Assembly: GCA_002404055.1 (NCBI GenBank)
Contig: DHIZ01000246.1
Span: forward strand, 16,474 to 44,526
DNA from: Chloroflexi bacterium UBA4733
Lineage (GTDB): Bacteria; Chloroflexota; UBA4733
Length of the DNA stretch: 28,053 nucleotides
Direction of reading: 5' to 3'
In this document: positions 21,126-28,053 of the stretch, piece after piece
Position numbering within the stretch: position 1 is the first letter of the stretch
How the letters are laid out: every line of letters starts with the position of its first letter
Made by a program: the position numbers and the translations under genes
Notes under the pieces: generated by a model
Told to the model about the DNA's origin: nothing
The model's database searches: none
The model's input: only the letters and a program-made list of their open reading frames with translations

Positions 21126-22145
21126 GTGCTTAGCGAAGCAACGTTGCGGCAAGACGCAGCGACAGCCCTCCCGAATTTCTTCGCTTTCCTGCGCGAGGCG
21201 CCGGAAATCCTGGAGACGTCCACCGGCGTCGCCCTGCTGCTCGACCTTGCCGGCTTGCACACCGTCAACGCCGACGCCGGTCGGTCGACCGGAGACGAAT
21301 ACGTTGGCGCCCTCGCGTCGGTCCTTCGCAGCATGCTCACTGCTGCGCCGGACACCACGCGCTGTTATCGCATCGGTGGCGACGAATTTCTGGTCTTCCT
21401 GCCTGGAGCAGGCGGTGCCGACGCTGAACGTTGGACGGCACACGTCAATGTTGGGCTGGCGGAGCACCCGGTCAACCAGAGTCGCCACCGAACCGCGCCA
21501 CGCGTGCGCGGCGCCGGCGTCCCCTATCCCGGACAGATCGGCTCCGTGGCCGAATTGCTGGCCACCGTCTACCGGGAAGTCGACGTGTCCCATGGCAACG
21601 AGGTCAGCAGCATCGTGCCCCGGCTGCTAAACCGTATCGACGAGACGCTCTCGCTGCTGATCGAAGCCCGTATCCAGGCGCACACCGACGTGGTCTCCGG
21701 TCTGCCGAACCACCGTGCCGCCGAGTCGGCCCTGACGGCGGCGCTGAAATCACCGGTATCGCGGTCCTTCTCGGTATTGCTGGTTGATGGCGACGACCTC
21801 CGTGCCTACAACGAGTTGGGCTACGAGGCCGGCAATCAGATGATCCGCGATCTCGGTCAGTTGCTCGGAGAGCGCCTGCGCGAAGGGGACATCCTGACGC
21901 GTTGGCTCTCCGGCGACGAGTATCTCATCATTCTCAAGGGCGCCGGCCGTAACGATGCGCGCATGATCGCCGATCGCTTGCGCCGCCACGTGGCCCGACT
22001 CACCGTGGAGTGGTCCATCCCGATTACGGTGTCCATCGGCGTCGCCTCGGCTCCGGAGGATGGACACACCGTCGAACGCCTGATCCAGACCGTCGAGCAG
22101 CGAGCAGCCGAGGCCAAACGGGCCGGGAAGGACTGTGTGGCGTGA
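21126..22145 (+). CDS. Tandem GGDEF-domain protein
   Basis: A 339-aa cytoplasmic protein made of two GGDEF domains and no sensory or membrane part. The first (about 10-150) keeps the exact signature RIGGDEFLVF (Gly84 to Phe88) but lacks the usual N-terminal metal-binding residues in part and has no RxxD inhibitory site before it. The second (about 190-339) has FSVLLVDGDDLRAYNELGYEAG and a variant SGDEY (262-266), with one extra residue between the conserved Arg and the signature, and an RExD-like site upstream. One or both may synthesise c-di-GMP, or one may only bind GTP. The start is a GTG. A REC-GAF-GGDEF gene follows after 112 bp on the same strand. Confidence 0.85.
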   Translation: MLSEATLRQDAATALPNFFAFLREAPEILETSTGVALLLDLAGLHTVNADAGRSTGDEYVGALASVLRSMLTAAPDTTRCYRIGGDEFLVFLPGAGGADAERWTAHVNVGLAEHPVNQSRHRTAPRVRGAGVPYPGQIGSVAELLATVYREVDVSHGNEVSSIVPRLLNRIDETLSLLIEARIQAHTDVVSGLPNHRAAESALTAALKSPVSRSFSVLLVDGDDLRAYNELGYEAGNQMIRDLGQLLGERLREGDILTRWLSGDEYLIILKGAGRNDARMIADRLRRHVARLTVEWSIPITVSIGVASAPEDGHTVERLIQTVEQRAAEAKRAGKDCVA

Positions 22146-22257
22146 ACTGCAGCAAATGGCGATACGCCTGGCGGTACCCCGGTGTGGCCTGGGTTGCGGA
22201 AACGGTAGGCACGGTGCAGAGTCGCTCCGGATGATGTTGGAATAGGCGGTCGCCACG

Positions 22258-23724
22258 ATGGACGCACCGTCGCTTGACCTCAGGGTCCTCGTGATTGAAG
22301 ACGACCCTGACCTCTGTACGCTGGTCGAACTGGCGCTGTCCGGCCTGGGCGCCGTGACCACGGTACACAGCGTCGCCGCTGCCCGTTTGGCCGCGGCCGA
22401 ACAAGCGCCGGATATCGTCATCCTGGACGTGTTGCTGCCCGACGGTAACGGCCTTGAATTGGTCAGCGAACTACAACGCGTGCAAGTCGTCCACGTTCCC
22501 GTGCTGATCCTGACCGGCCTGGGATCGGGGGACGAGAAGGTGCGGGGCTTCAATGCCGGCGCCGACGATTACCTGCTCAAGCCGTTTGATTTGGACGAGT
22601 TGCGCGTCCGCGTGCGGGCACTGCTGCGCATGCGCCAGGTGGAGCAGACGCTTGCCGCTCGCAACCTGTCCCTGGAACAGGCCAACCGCGCGGCGGCCAT
22701 TCTGTTGGACACAGCCCACGCCCTCACCGCGCTGGGCGACCGGGTGACGGTGCTGCAGGGCGCCCTGAAACTGCTGCCCCGGCTGTTCCGAGCCGACCGA
22801 GCTGCCATCTGGCTGACATCGCCCGACCAGGACCCCAGTCGCATCTGGGGTCTGGAGGTAAAGGGAAACAAGGCGCCCCGCCGGATCAGCAGCCGCTTGT
22901 ATCCGCACTACGCCGTGCTACCGGTCGATGCGCGCGGCCTGCTGGTCGTGGAGGATCTGCGCCAGGCCAGCCTGCCGCTGGAGGCCATCGGCGAAGCCGA
23001 ATTGCAATCGCTGGTCCTGGCCACGATCATGCGCGGCAGCGAGCGCCTGGGAGCCCTCTTGATCGGCTACGAGACGCCACAGACCTACAGTACCCAAACA
23101 CTGGACGTCGTGCAGGGGCTGGCCAGCCAGTTGGCCATTGCCATCGAGAACGCCCGCCTCTACGAGCAGTTGCAGGATGCTGCGCTCACCGACAGCTCCA
23201 CCGGGCTGCGCAACATGCGCTTCTTTCAGACCGCCCTGGAAGCGGAACTCAGTCGGGCGCAACGACGCGGGCGCGACCAGAATGACGTCCAATCGCTCTC
23301 CGTACTGATGATGGATTTGAACAAGTTCAAGCAATACAACGACTCCTACGGCCACCCGGTGGGGGATGAGGCATTACGCCGCTTCGGCGAGTTGGTGCGC
23401 AGTGGCCTGCGCCAGTACGACACGCTGGCCCGCTACGGCGGTGATGAGTTCATCGTGCTCCTGCCGGCAACGGGAGCCGACGCCGCCCGTCGCCTCGCTG
23501 AGCGCCTCCGCCAACGCGTGATGAGCTCGGCCGTCAATCTGGGCGAAGGGATCAACGTTCGCTTCTCTTGCTCGGTTGGCGTGGCGACGTTTCCCATCCA
23601 CGGCACAACCGCCAACGACCTGGTGCGAATGGCCGACGACGCCCTGTACGCCGCCAAGCGCAGCGATGGTGAAGTGCGGACTGCCCTGGTCGACGCCGAG
23701 GGCCACGTTCCGGCTTTGCCGTAG
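22258..23724 (+). CDS. Response regulator with REC, GAF and GGDEF domains (diguanylate cyclase)
   Basis: Likely makes c-di-GMP from two GTP in response to phosphorylation and a GAF ligand or redox cue. Residues 8-125 are a receiver with acidic pair Asp15/Asp16, phospho-acceptor Asp57 (VILDVLLPDG), Thr86 and Lys108 (LLKPFD). A short helical linker (about 125-155) leads to a GAF domain (about 160-310). The GGDEF domain (about 325-480) has LMMDLNKFKQYNDSYGH, the active signature RYGGDEF (394-398) and an RQYD product-inhibition site exactly five residues before it. No cognate histidine kinase is adjacent. Follows the tandem GGDEF gene on the same strand, so the two may work together. Confidence 0.93.
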   Translation: MDAPSLDLRVLVIEDDPDLCTLVELALSGLGAVTTVHSVAAARLAAAEQAPDIVILDVLLPDGNGLELVSELQRVQVVHVPVLILTGLGSGDEKVRGFNAGADDYLLKPFDLDELRVRVRALLRMRQVEQTLAARNLSLEQANRAAAILLDTAHALTALGDRVTVLQGALKLLPRLFRADRAAIWLTSPDQDPSRIWGLEVKGNKAPRRISSRLYPHYAVLPVDARGLLVVEDLRQASLPLEAIGEAELQSLVLATIMRGSERLGALLIGYETPQTYSTQTLDVVQGLASQLAIAIENARLYEQLQDAALTDSSTGLRNMRFFQTALEAELSRAQRRGRDQNDVQSLSVLMMDLNKFKQYNDSYGHPVGDEALRRFGELVRSGLRQYDTLARYGGDEFIVLLPATGADAARRLAERLRQRVMSSAVNLGEGINVRFSCSVGVATFPIHGTTANDLVRMADDALYAAKRSDGEVRTALVDAEGHVPALP

Positions 23725-23745
23725 GTGCGGCGCCTGCCGTATACT
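23716..23745 (+). promoter_or_regulatory. Promoter of the thiamine operon
   Basis: TTGCCG, 18-nt spacer, TATACT, overlapping the end of the upstream gene. The expected start near 23752 is about 15 nt before the TPP riboswitch. Confidence 0.55.
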
Positions 23746-23766
23746 GTAAAAATAATCGAATAAACG

Positions 23767-23861
23767 CGCAGGGGGTGCCCACGCGGCTGAGAAGGCGGCT
23801 TTCGCATTGAGCAACCGCCTACCCTTTGGACCTGATCCGGGTAATGCCGGCGGAGGGATGC
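23767..23861 (+). promoter_or_regulatory. TPP riboswitch (THI box)
   Basis: All conserved blocks of the thiamin pyrophosphate aptamer are present in order: GGGGTGCCC, GGCTGAGA, then ACCCTTTGGACCTGATCCGG, GTAATGCCGGCG and GAGGGA. A variable P3-type hairpin (AGGCGG / CCGCCT) sits between the first and second halves. It lies 134 nt before thiS-thiG and should lower expression when TPP is plentiful. Confidence 0.97.
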
Positions 23862-23951
23862 ACTTGTTGCCGTCGCAGGGTCGCCCTGCAACAGTCGCGC
23901 ATGGGCTGGCGCTGACGACCGAATCGTCGGCCACGGCACTTCCCTTTGCCT

Positions 23952-23988
23952 CTCCCCCTGGCGCTCACGTTCCATCTGACCAGGGGAG
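23952..23988 (+). promoter_or_regulatory. Hairpin hiding the thiS-thiG ribosome binding site
   Basis: CTCCCCCTGG (23952-23961) can pair with CCAGGGGAG (23980-23988) with one bulged C. The second strand contains the AGGGGAG ribosome site 6 nt before the ATG at 23995. Another hairpin (GCAGGG / CCCTGC, 23875-23889) lies between it and the aptamer. Suggests control of translation, not of termination, because no T-run follows. Confidence 0.6.
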
Positions 23989-23994
23989 ACTTGC

Positions 23995-25053
23995 ATGATG
24001 TCCGACATTAGACCGCTCACCGTGACGGTGAATCGCGAAACCAGACAGCTTGATCGCCCAATGGCGCTGCCGGAAGTGCTGGCCACGCTGAGTGTTCCGG
24101 TGACACGCATTGCCATCGCCCTCAATGGCGAGATCATCCCCCGCGACCGCTGGCCACAGACCATCCTGCGCGATGGCGATAGCGTCGATGTGGTGCGAGC
24201 CGTCTCGGGTGGTTCGGGAGCGGCCGACGATCCGTTGCTGATCGCCGGGCAGCAATTCGACTCCCGGCTCTTCCTGGGTACCGGCCGCTTCCCGTCGCCA
24301 CAGGTGCTGCGTCAGGCGCTGGCGGCGGCGGCGACCGAGTTAGTGACGGTATCCATTCGGGCCCTTGGTCTGGACGGCCAAAACGCCGACGGCGGCCTGC
24401 TGGACGAGCTGGAGACCAGCAGTTACCGCCTACTCCCCAACACCGCTGGCGCGACGACGGTGCGCCAGGCCGTCTACATGGCCCATCTGGCCCGCGAGGT
24501 GACGGGGACCAACTGGATCAAACTGGAAGTGATCGGCGACGAGCGATCGCTCTGGCCCGACCCGGCGGGAACGGTCGAGGCCTGCCGGCAACTGGTAAGC
24601 GATGGCTTTGTGGTGCTGCCCTACACCAGCCTCGATCTGGTCACGGCCCTCCGGCTGGAAGAGACGGGAGCGGCGGCAGTCATGCCGATGGCCGCCATGA
24701 TCGGCTCCGGCCAGGGCATGCAAGACATCGCCGGCCTGCGCCGCATCCTGGAGCGCTTGACCGTACCCGTGGTGGTGGATGCCGGCATCGGCACGCCTTC
24801 GGACGCCACGATCGCCATGGAATGCGGCGCGGCCGCCTGCATGGTGAACACAGCGATCTCCCGCGCCCAGGATCCGGTACGCATGGCAACTGCCATGCGG
24901 CTGGCCGTCTGCGCCGGCCGGCTCGCCTACCGCGCCGGCCGCATGCCCCGACTGGACTACGCGGTTCCGTCAAGTCCGTCTGACGGCATCGTGGCCGCGC
25001 CGGCCAGGCTTCAGCCCGCCGAGCCTGCTACTGCCGCCGTCGCCGGCCATTGA
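23995..25053 (+). CDS. thiSG: ThiS-ThiG fusion: sulfur carrier plus thiazole synthase
   Basis: ThiG makes the thiazole phosphate of thiamin from 1-deoxyxylulose-5-phosphate, dehydroglycine and sulfur donated by ThiS. Residues about 8-72 are a ThiS ubiquitin-like domain (RIAIALNGEIIPRDRW, LRDGDSVDVVRAVSGG) ending in Gly-Gly. Residues about 80-335 are ThiG, with FDSRLFLGTGRFPS, the Schiff-base lysine in WIKLEVIGD, VMPMAAMIGSGQG, and VVDAGIGTPSDA. Here the Gly-Gly is followed by SG and the ThiG domain, not by a chain end, which is odd for thiocarboxylate chemistry. The start has two ATG codons in a row, with AGGGGAG before them. It overlaps thiO by 4 bp and is led by a TPP riboswitch. Confidence 0.95.
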   Translation: MMSDIRPLTVTVNRETRQLDRPMALPEVLATLSVPVTRIAIALNGEIIPRDRWPQTILRDGDSVDVVRAVSGGSGAADDPLLIAGQQFDSRLFLGTGRFPSPQVLRQALAAAATELVTVSIRALGLDGQNADGGLLDELETSSYRLLPNTAGATTVRQAVYMAHLAREVTGTNWIKLEVIGDERSLWPDPAGTVEACRQLVSDGFVVLPYTSLDLVTALRLEETGAAAVMPMAAMIGSGQGMQDIAGLRRILERLTVPVVVDAGIGTPSDATIAMECGAAACMVNTAISRAQDPVRMATAMRLAVCAGRLAYRAGRMPRLDYAVPSSPSDGIVAAPARLQPAEPATAAVAGH

Positions 25054-26204
25054 CCGCTGTGCCGCCCCGCGTCGCCACTGCCATTCCCGATGTTCTCGTG
25101 GTAGGCGGTGGGGTCATAGGCTGCGCCATTGCCTATGCTGCGGCGTCTGCCGGCTTGCGCGTCACCGTCATCGACGCGGAGCGCATCGGCGCCGGCGCGT
25201 CCGGCGCAGCGGCCGGTATGCTCGCCCCGCAGGTGGAGGCACACCAGCCGGACGAGTTTTTTGACTTTGGCCTGGCTGGCCGGGCGGCCCACGCCCGGCT
25301 GGCGCCCCAGTTGTTGGAAGAAGCCGGCCTGGACGTGGAGTTCCGACGCACCGGCATCCTGCGGCTGGCGCTGGAGGAGCGTGAAGCCCTCGACCTGCGG
25401 GGGCGCGCGCTCTGGCAGCAGAGGCGGGGGCTCGCCGCCGAATGGCTGGACCCGCAGCAGGTTGCCCTTCGAGAACCTGCCTTTGCCGGCGCTGCCGGTC
25501 AACGCCTGGTCGGCGCGCTGTGGCTGCCGGAGGAAAGCCAGGTGCGCAGCCCTCGCCTGGTGCAGGCCCTCGCCACCGCCGCCATCCGCCGGGGCGCTGC
25601 GTTTCGGGAGGGGTTGCCCGCCAATGCCCTCCGCAGCAATGGCGACCGCATCAGCGGCGTCCAGACCAGCGACGGCGTGCTGCTGGCAGGGACGGTGGTC
25701 CTGGCCGCCGGCGCCTGGAGCGGCATCCTGGCAGCAACGGCGGGCGTCCACCTCCCGGTGGAACCGATCAAAGGCCAGATCATCGCGCTGCGTGGCCTCA
25801 TGCACACTCCCCGCCACATTCTCTGGTCCGGTGAGTGTTATGTCGCGCCGAAGGCGGATGGCCAGGTAATTGTTGGCGCGACAGAAGAAAGGGCGGGCTA
25901 CGATCGCCGCCCTACCCTTTCCGGTCTCCTGCAGCTCGCCCTGGGCGCCACCAACCTGCTGCCCGAACTGGGCAAGCTGACGGTGGAGACGCAGTGGAGC
26001 GGCTTACGTCCGGCGGTCCTCGATCGCCTGCCGGTGATCGGCTGGGCGCCCGACTGCCGCAACCTGTTGCTGGCCACTGCCCACTTCCGTAACGGCGTTC
26101 TTCTTGGTCCGTTAACCGGTACGGTAGTGACGGAAATGCTGCTGAACAAGGCACCAAGCTGGGACCTCGCTCCCTATTCGCCGCACAGGCTGGAGGCGCC
26201 ATGA
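25050..26204 (+). CDS. thiO: Glycine oxidase ThiO
   Basis: FAD-dependent amine oxidase that turns glycine into the dehydroglycine needed by ThiG. The FAD-binding motif is VVGGGVIGCAIAY near residue 15, with the second-strand VTVIDAERIG and GASGAAAGMLAPQ following. The DAO-type C-terminal part includes IKGQIIALRG, VGATEERAGYD, LRPAVLDRLPVIGW and the glycine-rich end HFRNGVLLGP. The length of 384 aa is usual. The TTG start overlaps the thiS-thiG stop (TTGA), and there is no ribosome site, so it depends on translational coupling. A GTG at 25059 is an alternative. Confidence 0.93.
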   Translation: MTAVPPRVATAIPDVLVVGGGVIGCAIAYAAASAGLRVTVIDAERIGAGASGAAAGMLAPQVEAHQPDEFFDFGLAGRAAHARLAPQLLEEAGLDVEFRRTGILRLALEEREALDLRGRALWQQRRGLAAEWLDPQQVALREPAFAGAAGQRLVGALWLPEESQVRSPRLVQALATAAIRRGAAFREGLPANALRSNGDRISGVQTSDGVLLAGTVVLAAGAWSGILAATAGVHLPVEPIKGQIIALRGLMHTPRHILWSGECYVAPKADGQVIVGATEERAGYDRRPTLSGLLQLALGATNLLPELGKLTVETQWSGLRPAVLDRLPVIGWAPDCRNLLLATAHFRNGVLLGPLTGTVVTEMLLNKAPSWDLAPYSPHRLEAP

Positions 26205-27139
26205 CACTTCGGACGTTACGAGTAGCCCTGACACTGGGGGCAACTGCCATCATGCTCCTTGGAGCAACGCCGACCTTTGCTGCCTCCACGCCGATCACCC
26301 CCTGCCCCGTCTATATCTCCCCTTGCCCGCCTCCGCCGTTTGGCCCGCCCCGTTACTTCAGGCAGACCGGGTTCCGCATCGACGAAGACGCCTTCTGGAA
26401 TTACTTCCAACGGCGCGGCGGCGTCACGACGTTCGGCTACCCGACCAGCCGGACTTTCGAGCTCACGGGCTACCGGACCCAGTTTTTCCAGCGTCAGGTG
26501 ATGCAACTCTGGCCCGACGGCAGTGTACACCTGTTGAACCTGCTCGATAGCGGCCTGATGCCCTACACGACGTTCAACTTCTCCGCCTTTCCGGCCCCTG
26601 ATCCGCAGATTATCGCCGCCGCGCCTAACCCGACGGACCCGAACTATGGGGCCGAAGCCATCAGCTTCATACGCTCCTACGCGACGGACACCTGGAACGA
26701 GCTGCCCGTCGCCTTTGCCAGGACCTACTTTGGGACCGTCACCCCCGAAGCGGCGTTTCCGGGTCAAGCAGCTTCCAGCCCGCAGGTGCTGGCGCTGCTG
26801 CCTCTCGTCCAACTGGAAGTGTGGGGCCTGCCGACCAGCGCGCCGGCCTATGACCCCAACAACCACAACTTTGTGTACTTGCGCTTCCAGCGCGGCGTCA
26901 TGATGTTCGACGAGAGCTGCGCCTGCACGCAAGGCGTCCTCTTCGGCGACTACCTGAAGGCGATCATCGAAGACAAGGGGGTGCCGACCGACCTGTCCGC
27001 CGAGGCGTCGGGCAGCGCCTATTTCGCGCAATACGCCCCCAGCCAGCCCAACTGGCTGGCCCGCCCAGCCCAGTTACCAAACACCGATCTGACGTCCGCT
27101 TTCTCCCCCACCCCCCTGCCGCTCGCCTCCGGCGGGTAA
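26201..27139 (+). CDS. Secreted Chloroflexota-type protein of unknown function
   Basis: A 312-aa protein with a Sec signal peptide (basic start MTLRTLR, hydrophobic VALTLGATAIMLLGATPTFA, likely cut after Ala-x-Ala near residue 27) and a Cys/Pro-rich linker. The mature part has FWNYFQRRGGVTTFGYPTSR, FELTGYRTQFFQRQVMQLWPDGSVHLLNLLD and MPYTTF, a pattern I recall in extracellular Chloroflexota proteins, and later PNNHNFVYLRFQRGVMMFD, which repeats parts of it. No enzyme motif or lipobox is seen. Its ATG overlaps the thiO stop by 4 bp, so it is translated in the riboswitch-controlled thiamine operon. Confidence 0.75.
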   Translation: MTLRTLRVALTLGATAIMLLGATPTFAASTPITPCPVYISPCPPPPFGPPRYFRQTGFRIDEDAFWNYFQRRGGVTTFGYPTSRTFELTGYRTQFFQRQVMQLWPDGSVHLLNLLDSGLMPYTTFNFSAFPAPDPQIIAAAPNPTDPNYGAEAISFIRSYATDTWNELPVAFARTYFGTVTPEAAFPGQAASSPQVLALLPLVQLEVWGLPTSAPAYDPNNHNFVYLRFQRGVMMFDESCACTQGVLFGDYLKAIIEDKGVPTDLSAEASGSAYFAQYAPSQPNWLARPAQLPNTDLTSAFSPTPLPLASGG

Positions 27140-27242
27140 AGGCAAAGTGGCGGGCCCCGACTGCGCATTGCGCCGGCATCCGTGATAATATATGATCGCC
27201 CGGACCACCGGATGGCTGCGGGAGAGACGACGGAGTGATGCT

Positions 27243-27980
27243 GTGCGTGTAGTAGATCGTGCCCTGCCGCCGGTGCAACTCTCCACCGGCGGGCACAGCT
27301 TTCAGACCAAGCAGCAATTCGCCTATCAGGTGCTGCGTCAGGCGATCATGCGCTGCGAGCTGCCGCCGGGCAAGCGCCTGATAATCGATGAAATCGCCCG
27401 CCAGCTCGGCATGAGTCTGATCCCCGTGCGTGAAGCGCTGCAACTGCTGCAGTCGGAGGGACTGATCGACAGTGTGCCGCACGTCGGCGCAGTGGTCGCC
27501 CCTATCTCTCGCTCGTCTGTCATTGACACCTTTACCGTGATGGAGGGTATCGAAACCGTCGCCATGCGCACCGCCGCCGAGCGTATGACTGCCGATGACC
27601 TGTTGCTGCTCAGCGATCTGGTCGATCAGTTGGATGCCGCAGTGGCAGAGATCGATCATCAACGCTGGGGCGACCTGAATACCGACTTTCATGTCGGCAT
27701 TGCCCGTACCACCGCTATGCCGCTGCTGTTGGAGGTGACTGGCCGGGCGTTCAGCGCCTGGGACCGGATCCGCCGCTTTTACTTTGACGGGGTGCTCGTT
27801 CGGCGTATCGCGCGCTCGCAGCAGCAGCATCACGCCATCGTCGCAGCCCTGGAAGGGCGCGACTTGCCCGCCCTGGAAGCCCTCGCGCGCCTCCACAACC
27901 AGGAGGCGCTGGCGGCCTACCTCTCCTATATGCCGGCGGACGGCGCCGCCACTGCCCCCTCAGAAAAGGATCAGCGATGA
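27243..27980 (+). CDS. GntR-family transcriptional regulator (FCD/FadR type)
   Basis: DNA-binding regulator of 245 aa. Residues about 23-90 are a winged helix-turn-helix (QFAYQVLRQAIMRCELPPG, then IARQLGMSLIPVREALQLLQSEGLI). The rest is an all-helical FCD domain that binds small acids, with candidate metal-binding Asp and His in NTDFHVGIA, RSQQQHHAIV and ALARLHNQE. The ORF is open from an ATG at 27192, but GGAG lies about 7 nt before the GTG at 27243, and the 27192 ATG lies within an AT-rich -10-like stretch. The stop overlaps the next gene by 4 bp. It probably controls that oxidoreductase operon and responds to a sugar acid or similar ligand. Confidence 0.9.
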   Translation: MRVVDRALPPVQLSTGGHSFQTKQQFAYQVLRQAIMRCELPPGKRLIIDEIARQLGMSLIPVREALQLLQSEGLIDSVPHVGAVVAPISRSSVIDTFTVMEGIETVAMRTAAERMTADDLLLLSDLVDQLDAAVAEIDHQRWGDLNTDFHVGIARTTAMPLLLEVTGRAFSAWDRIRRFYFDGVLVRRIARSQQQHHAIVAALEGRDLPALEALARLHNQEALAAYLSYMPADGAATAPSEKDQR

Positions 27981-28053
27981 CCAGTCAACGCATCGGCATC
28001 ATCATGAACGGCGTGACCGGTCGGATGGGCACCCGCCAGCACCTGATCCGCTC
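27977..28053 (+). CDS. Gfo/Idh/MocA-type oxidoreductase, partial (cut by window end)
   Basis: Only the first 25 residues are present (MTSQRIGIIMNGVTGRMGTR and onward). The GIIMNGVTGRMG start is the nucleotide-binding loop seen in a branch of Gfo/Idh/MocA proteins. The ATG overlaps the regulator's stop (ATGA), so both are in one operon. Length and substrate cannot be judged. Confidence 0.75.
   Translation, partial: MTSQRIGIIMNGVTGRMGTRQHLIR

Noticed and set aside
1..28053. CRISPR arrays, tRNA, rRNA or complete insertion sequences
   Set aside because: No regularly spaced direct repeats, no cloverleaf or TTCGA-type T-loop in context, and no transposase reading frame were seen. The repeats present are hairpin or palindromic elements and short tandem duplications.

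Overview
The window is GC-rich, with short intergenic gaps, 4-bp ATGA gene overlaps and frequent GTG/TTG starts. Several protein families look typical of Chloroflexota: a secreted protein with a tracking FGYP/MPY pattern, a RhaEW-type fused aldolase/dehydrogenase, and large palindromic intergenic repeats built on GGCGACTGAAGTCGCG. I infer a Chloroflexota bacterium, possibly Thermomicrobia- or Chloroflexia-like. There is no rRNA or tRNA in the window to confirm this.

Layout. (1) 1-2.2 kb, minus strand: a SAM methyltransferase and an intact vapB/vapC-type toxin-antitoxin pair, plus one small hypothetical. (2) 2.4-5.5 kb, plus strand: rhaEW (rhamnulose-1-phosphate aldolase fused to lactaldehyde dehydrogenase) and a Gfo/Idh/MocA oxidoreductase. 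(3) 5.5-12.7 kb: an accessory, partly decayed region. It holds a frameshifted copy of a 68-aa gene whose intact twin is at 11.46 kb, a leftover Gfo/Idh C-terminus, a PPOX-type flavin protein, two conserved hypotheticals, a leftover phytanoyl-CoA dioxygenase C-terminus, an ORF that joins an ECF sigma factor to a Tat-lipoprotein solute-binding protein without a stop, a small membrane protein, a ribbon-helix-helix antitoxin whose vapC partner is cut off after about 20 codons, and a HigA antitoxin broken by a 19-bp tandem duplication. (4) 12.7-16.2 kb: divergent phytanoyl-CoA dioxygenase and rhaB (rhamnulokinase), then a TIM-barrel sugar isomerase/epimerase. (5) 16.3-18.7 kb, minus strand: a three-gene set (COG4280-like membrane protein, small membrane protein, ChrB N-terminal-like protein) with a near-consensus promoter, followed by greA with its own extended -10 promoter. 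(6) 18.9-20.9 kb: a second TIM-barrel isomerase and a second Gfo/Idh oxidoreductase, convergent. (7) 21.1-23.7 kb: two c-di-GMP signalling proteins. (8) 23.7-27.1 kb: a TPP riboswitch controlling thiS-thiG fusion, thiO and a secreted protein in one overlapping operon. (9) 27.2 kb to the end: a GntR/FCD regulator overlapping the start of a third Gfo/Idh-type oxidoreductase.

How the genes work together. Regions 2, 4 and 6 look like parts of a deoxysugar/sugar-acid catabolic locus. RhaB would phosphorylate L-rhamnulose, and RhaEW would cleave it and oxidise the lactaldehyde. The Gfo/Idh and TIM-barrel enzymes are accessory sugar oxidation or epimerisation steps of unknown substrate. Fragments of the locus's own genes (Gfo/Idh and PhyH C-termini) inside region 3 suggest the locus was rearranged there. 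No rhamnose isomerase, permease or dedicated rhamnose regulator is visible. The most unusual items are the sigma/solute-binding-protein ORF, the COG4280/ChrB_N trio, the internal Gly-Gly of the ThiS-ThiG fusion, and the cluster of toxin-antitoxin and gene remnants, three of whose genes carry short tandem duplications.
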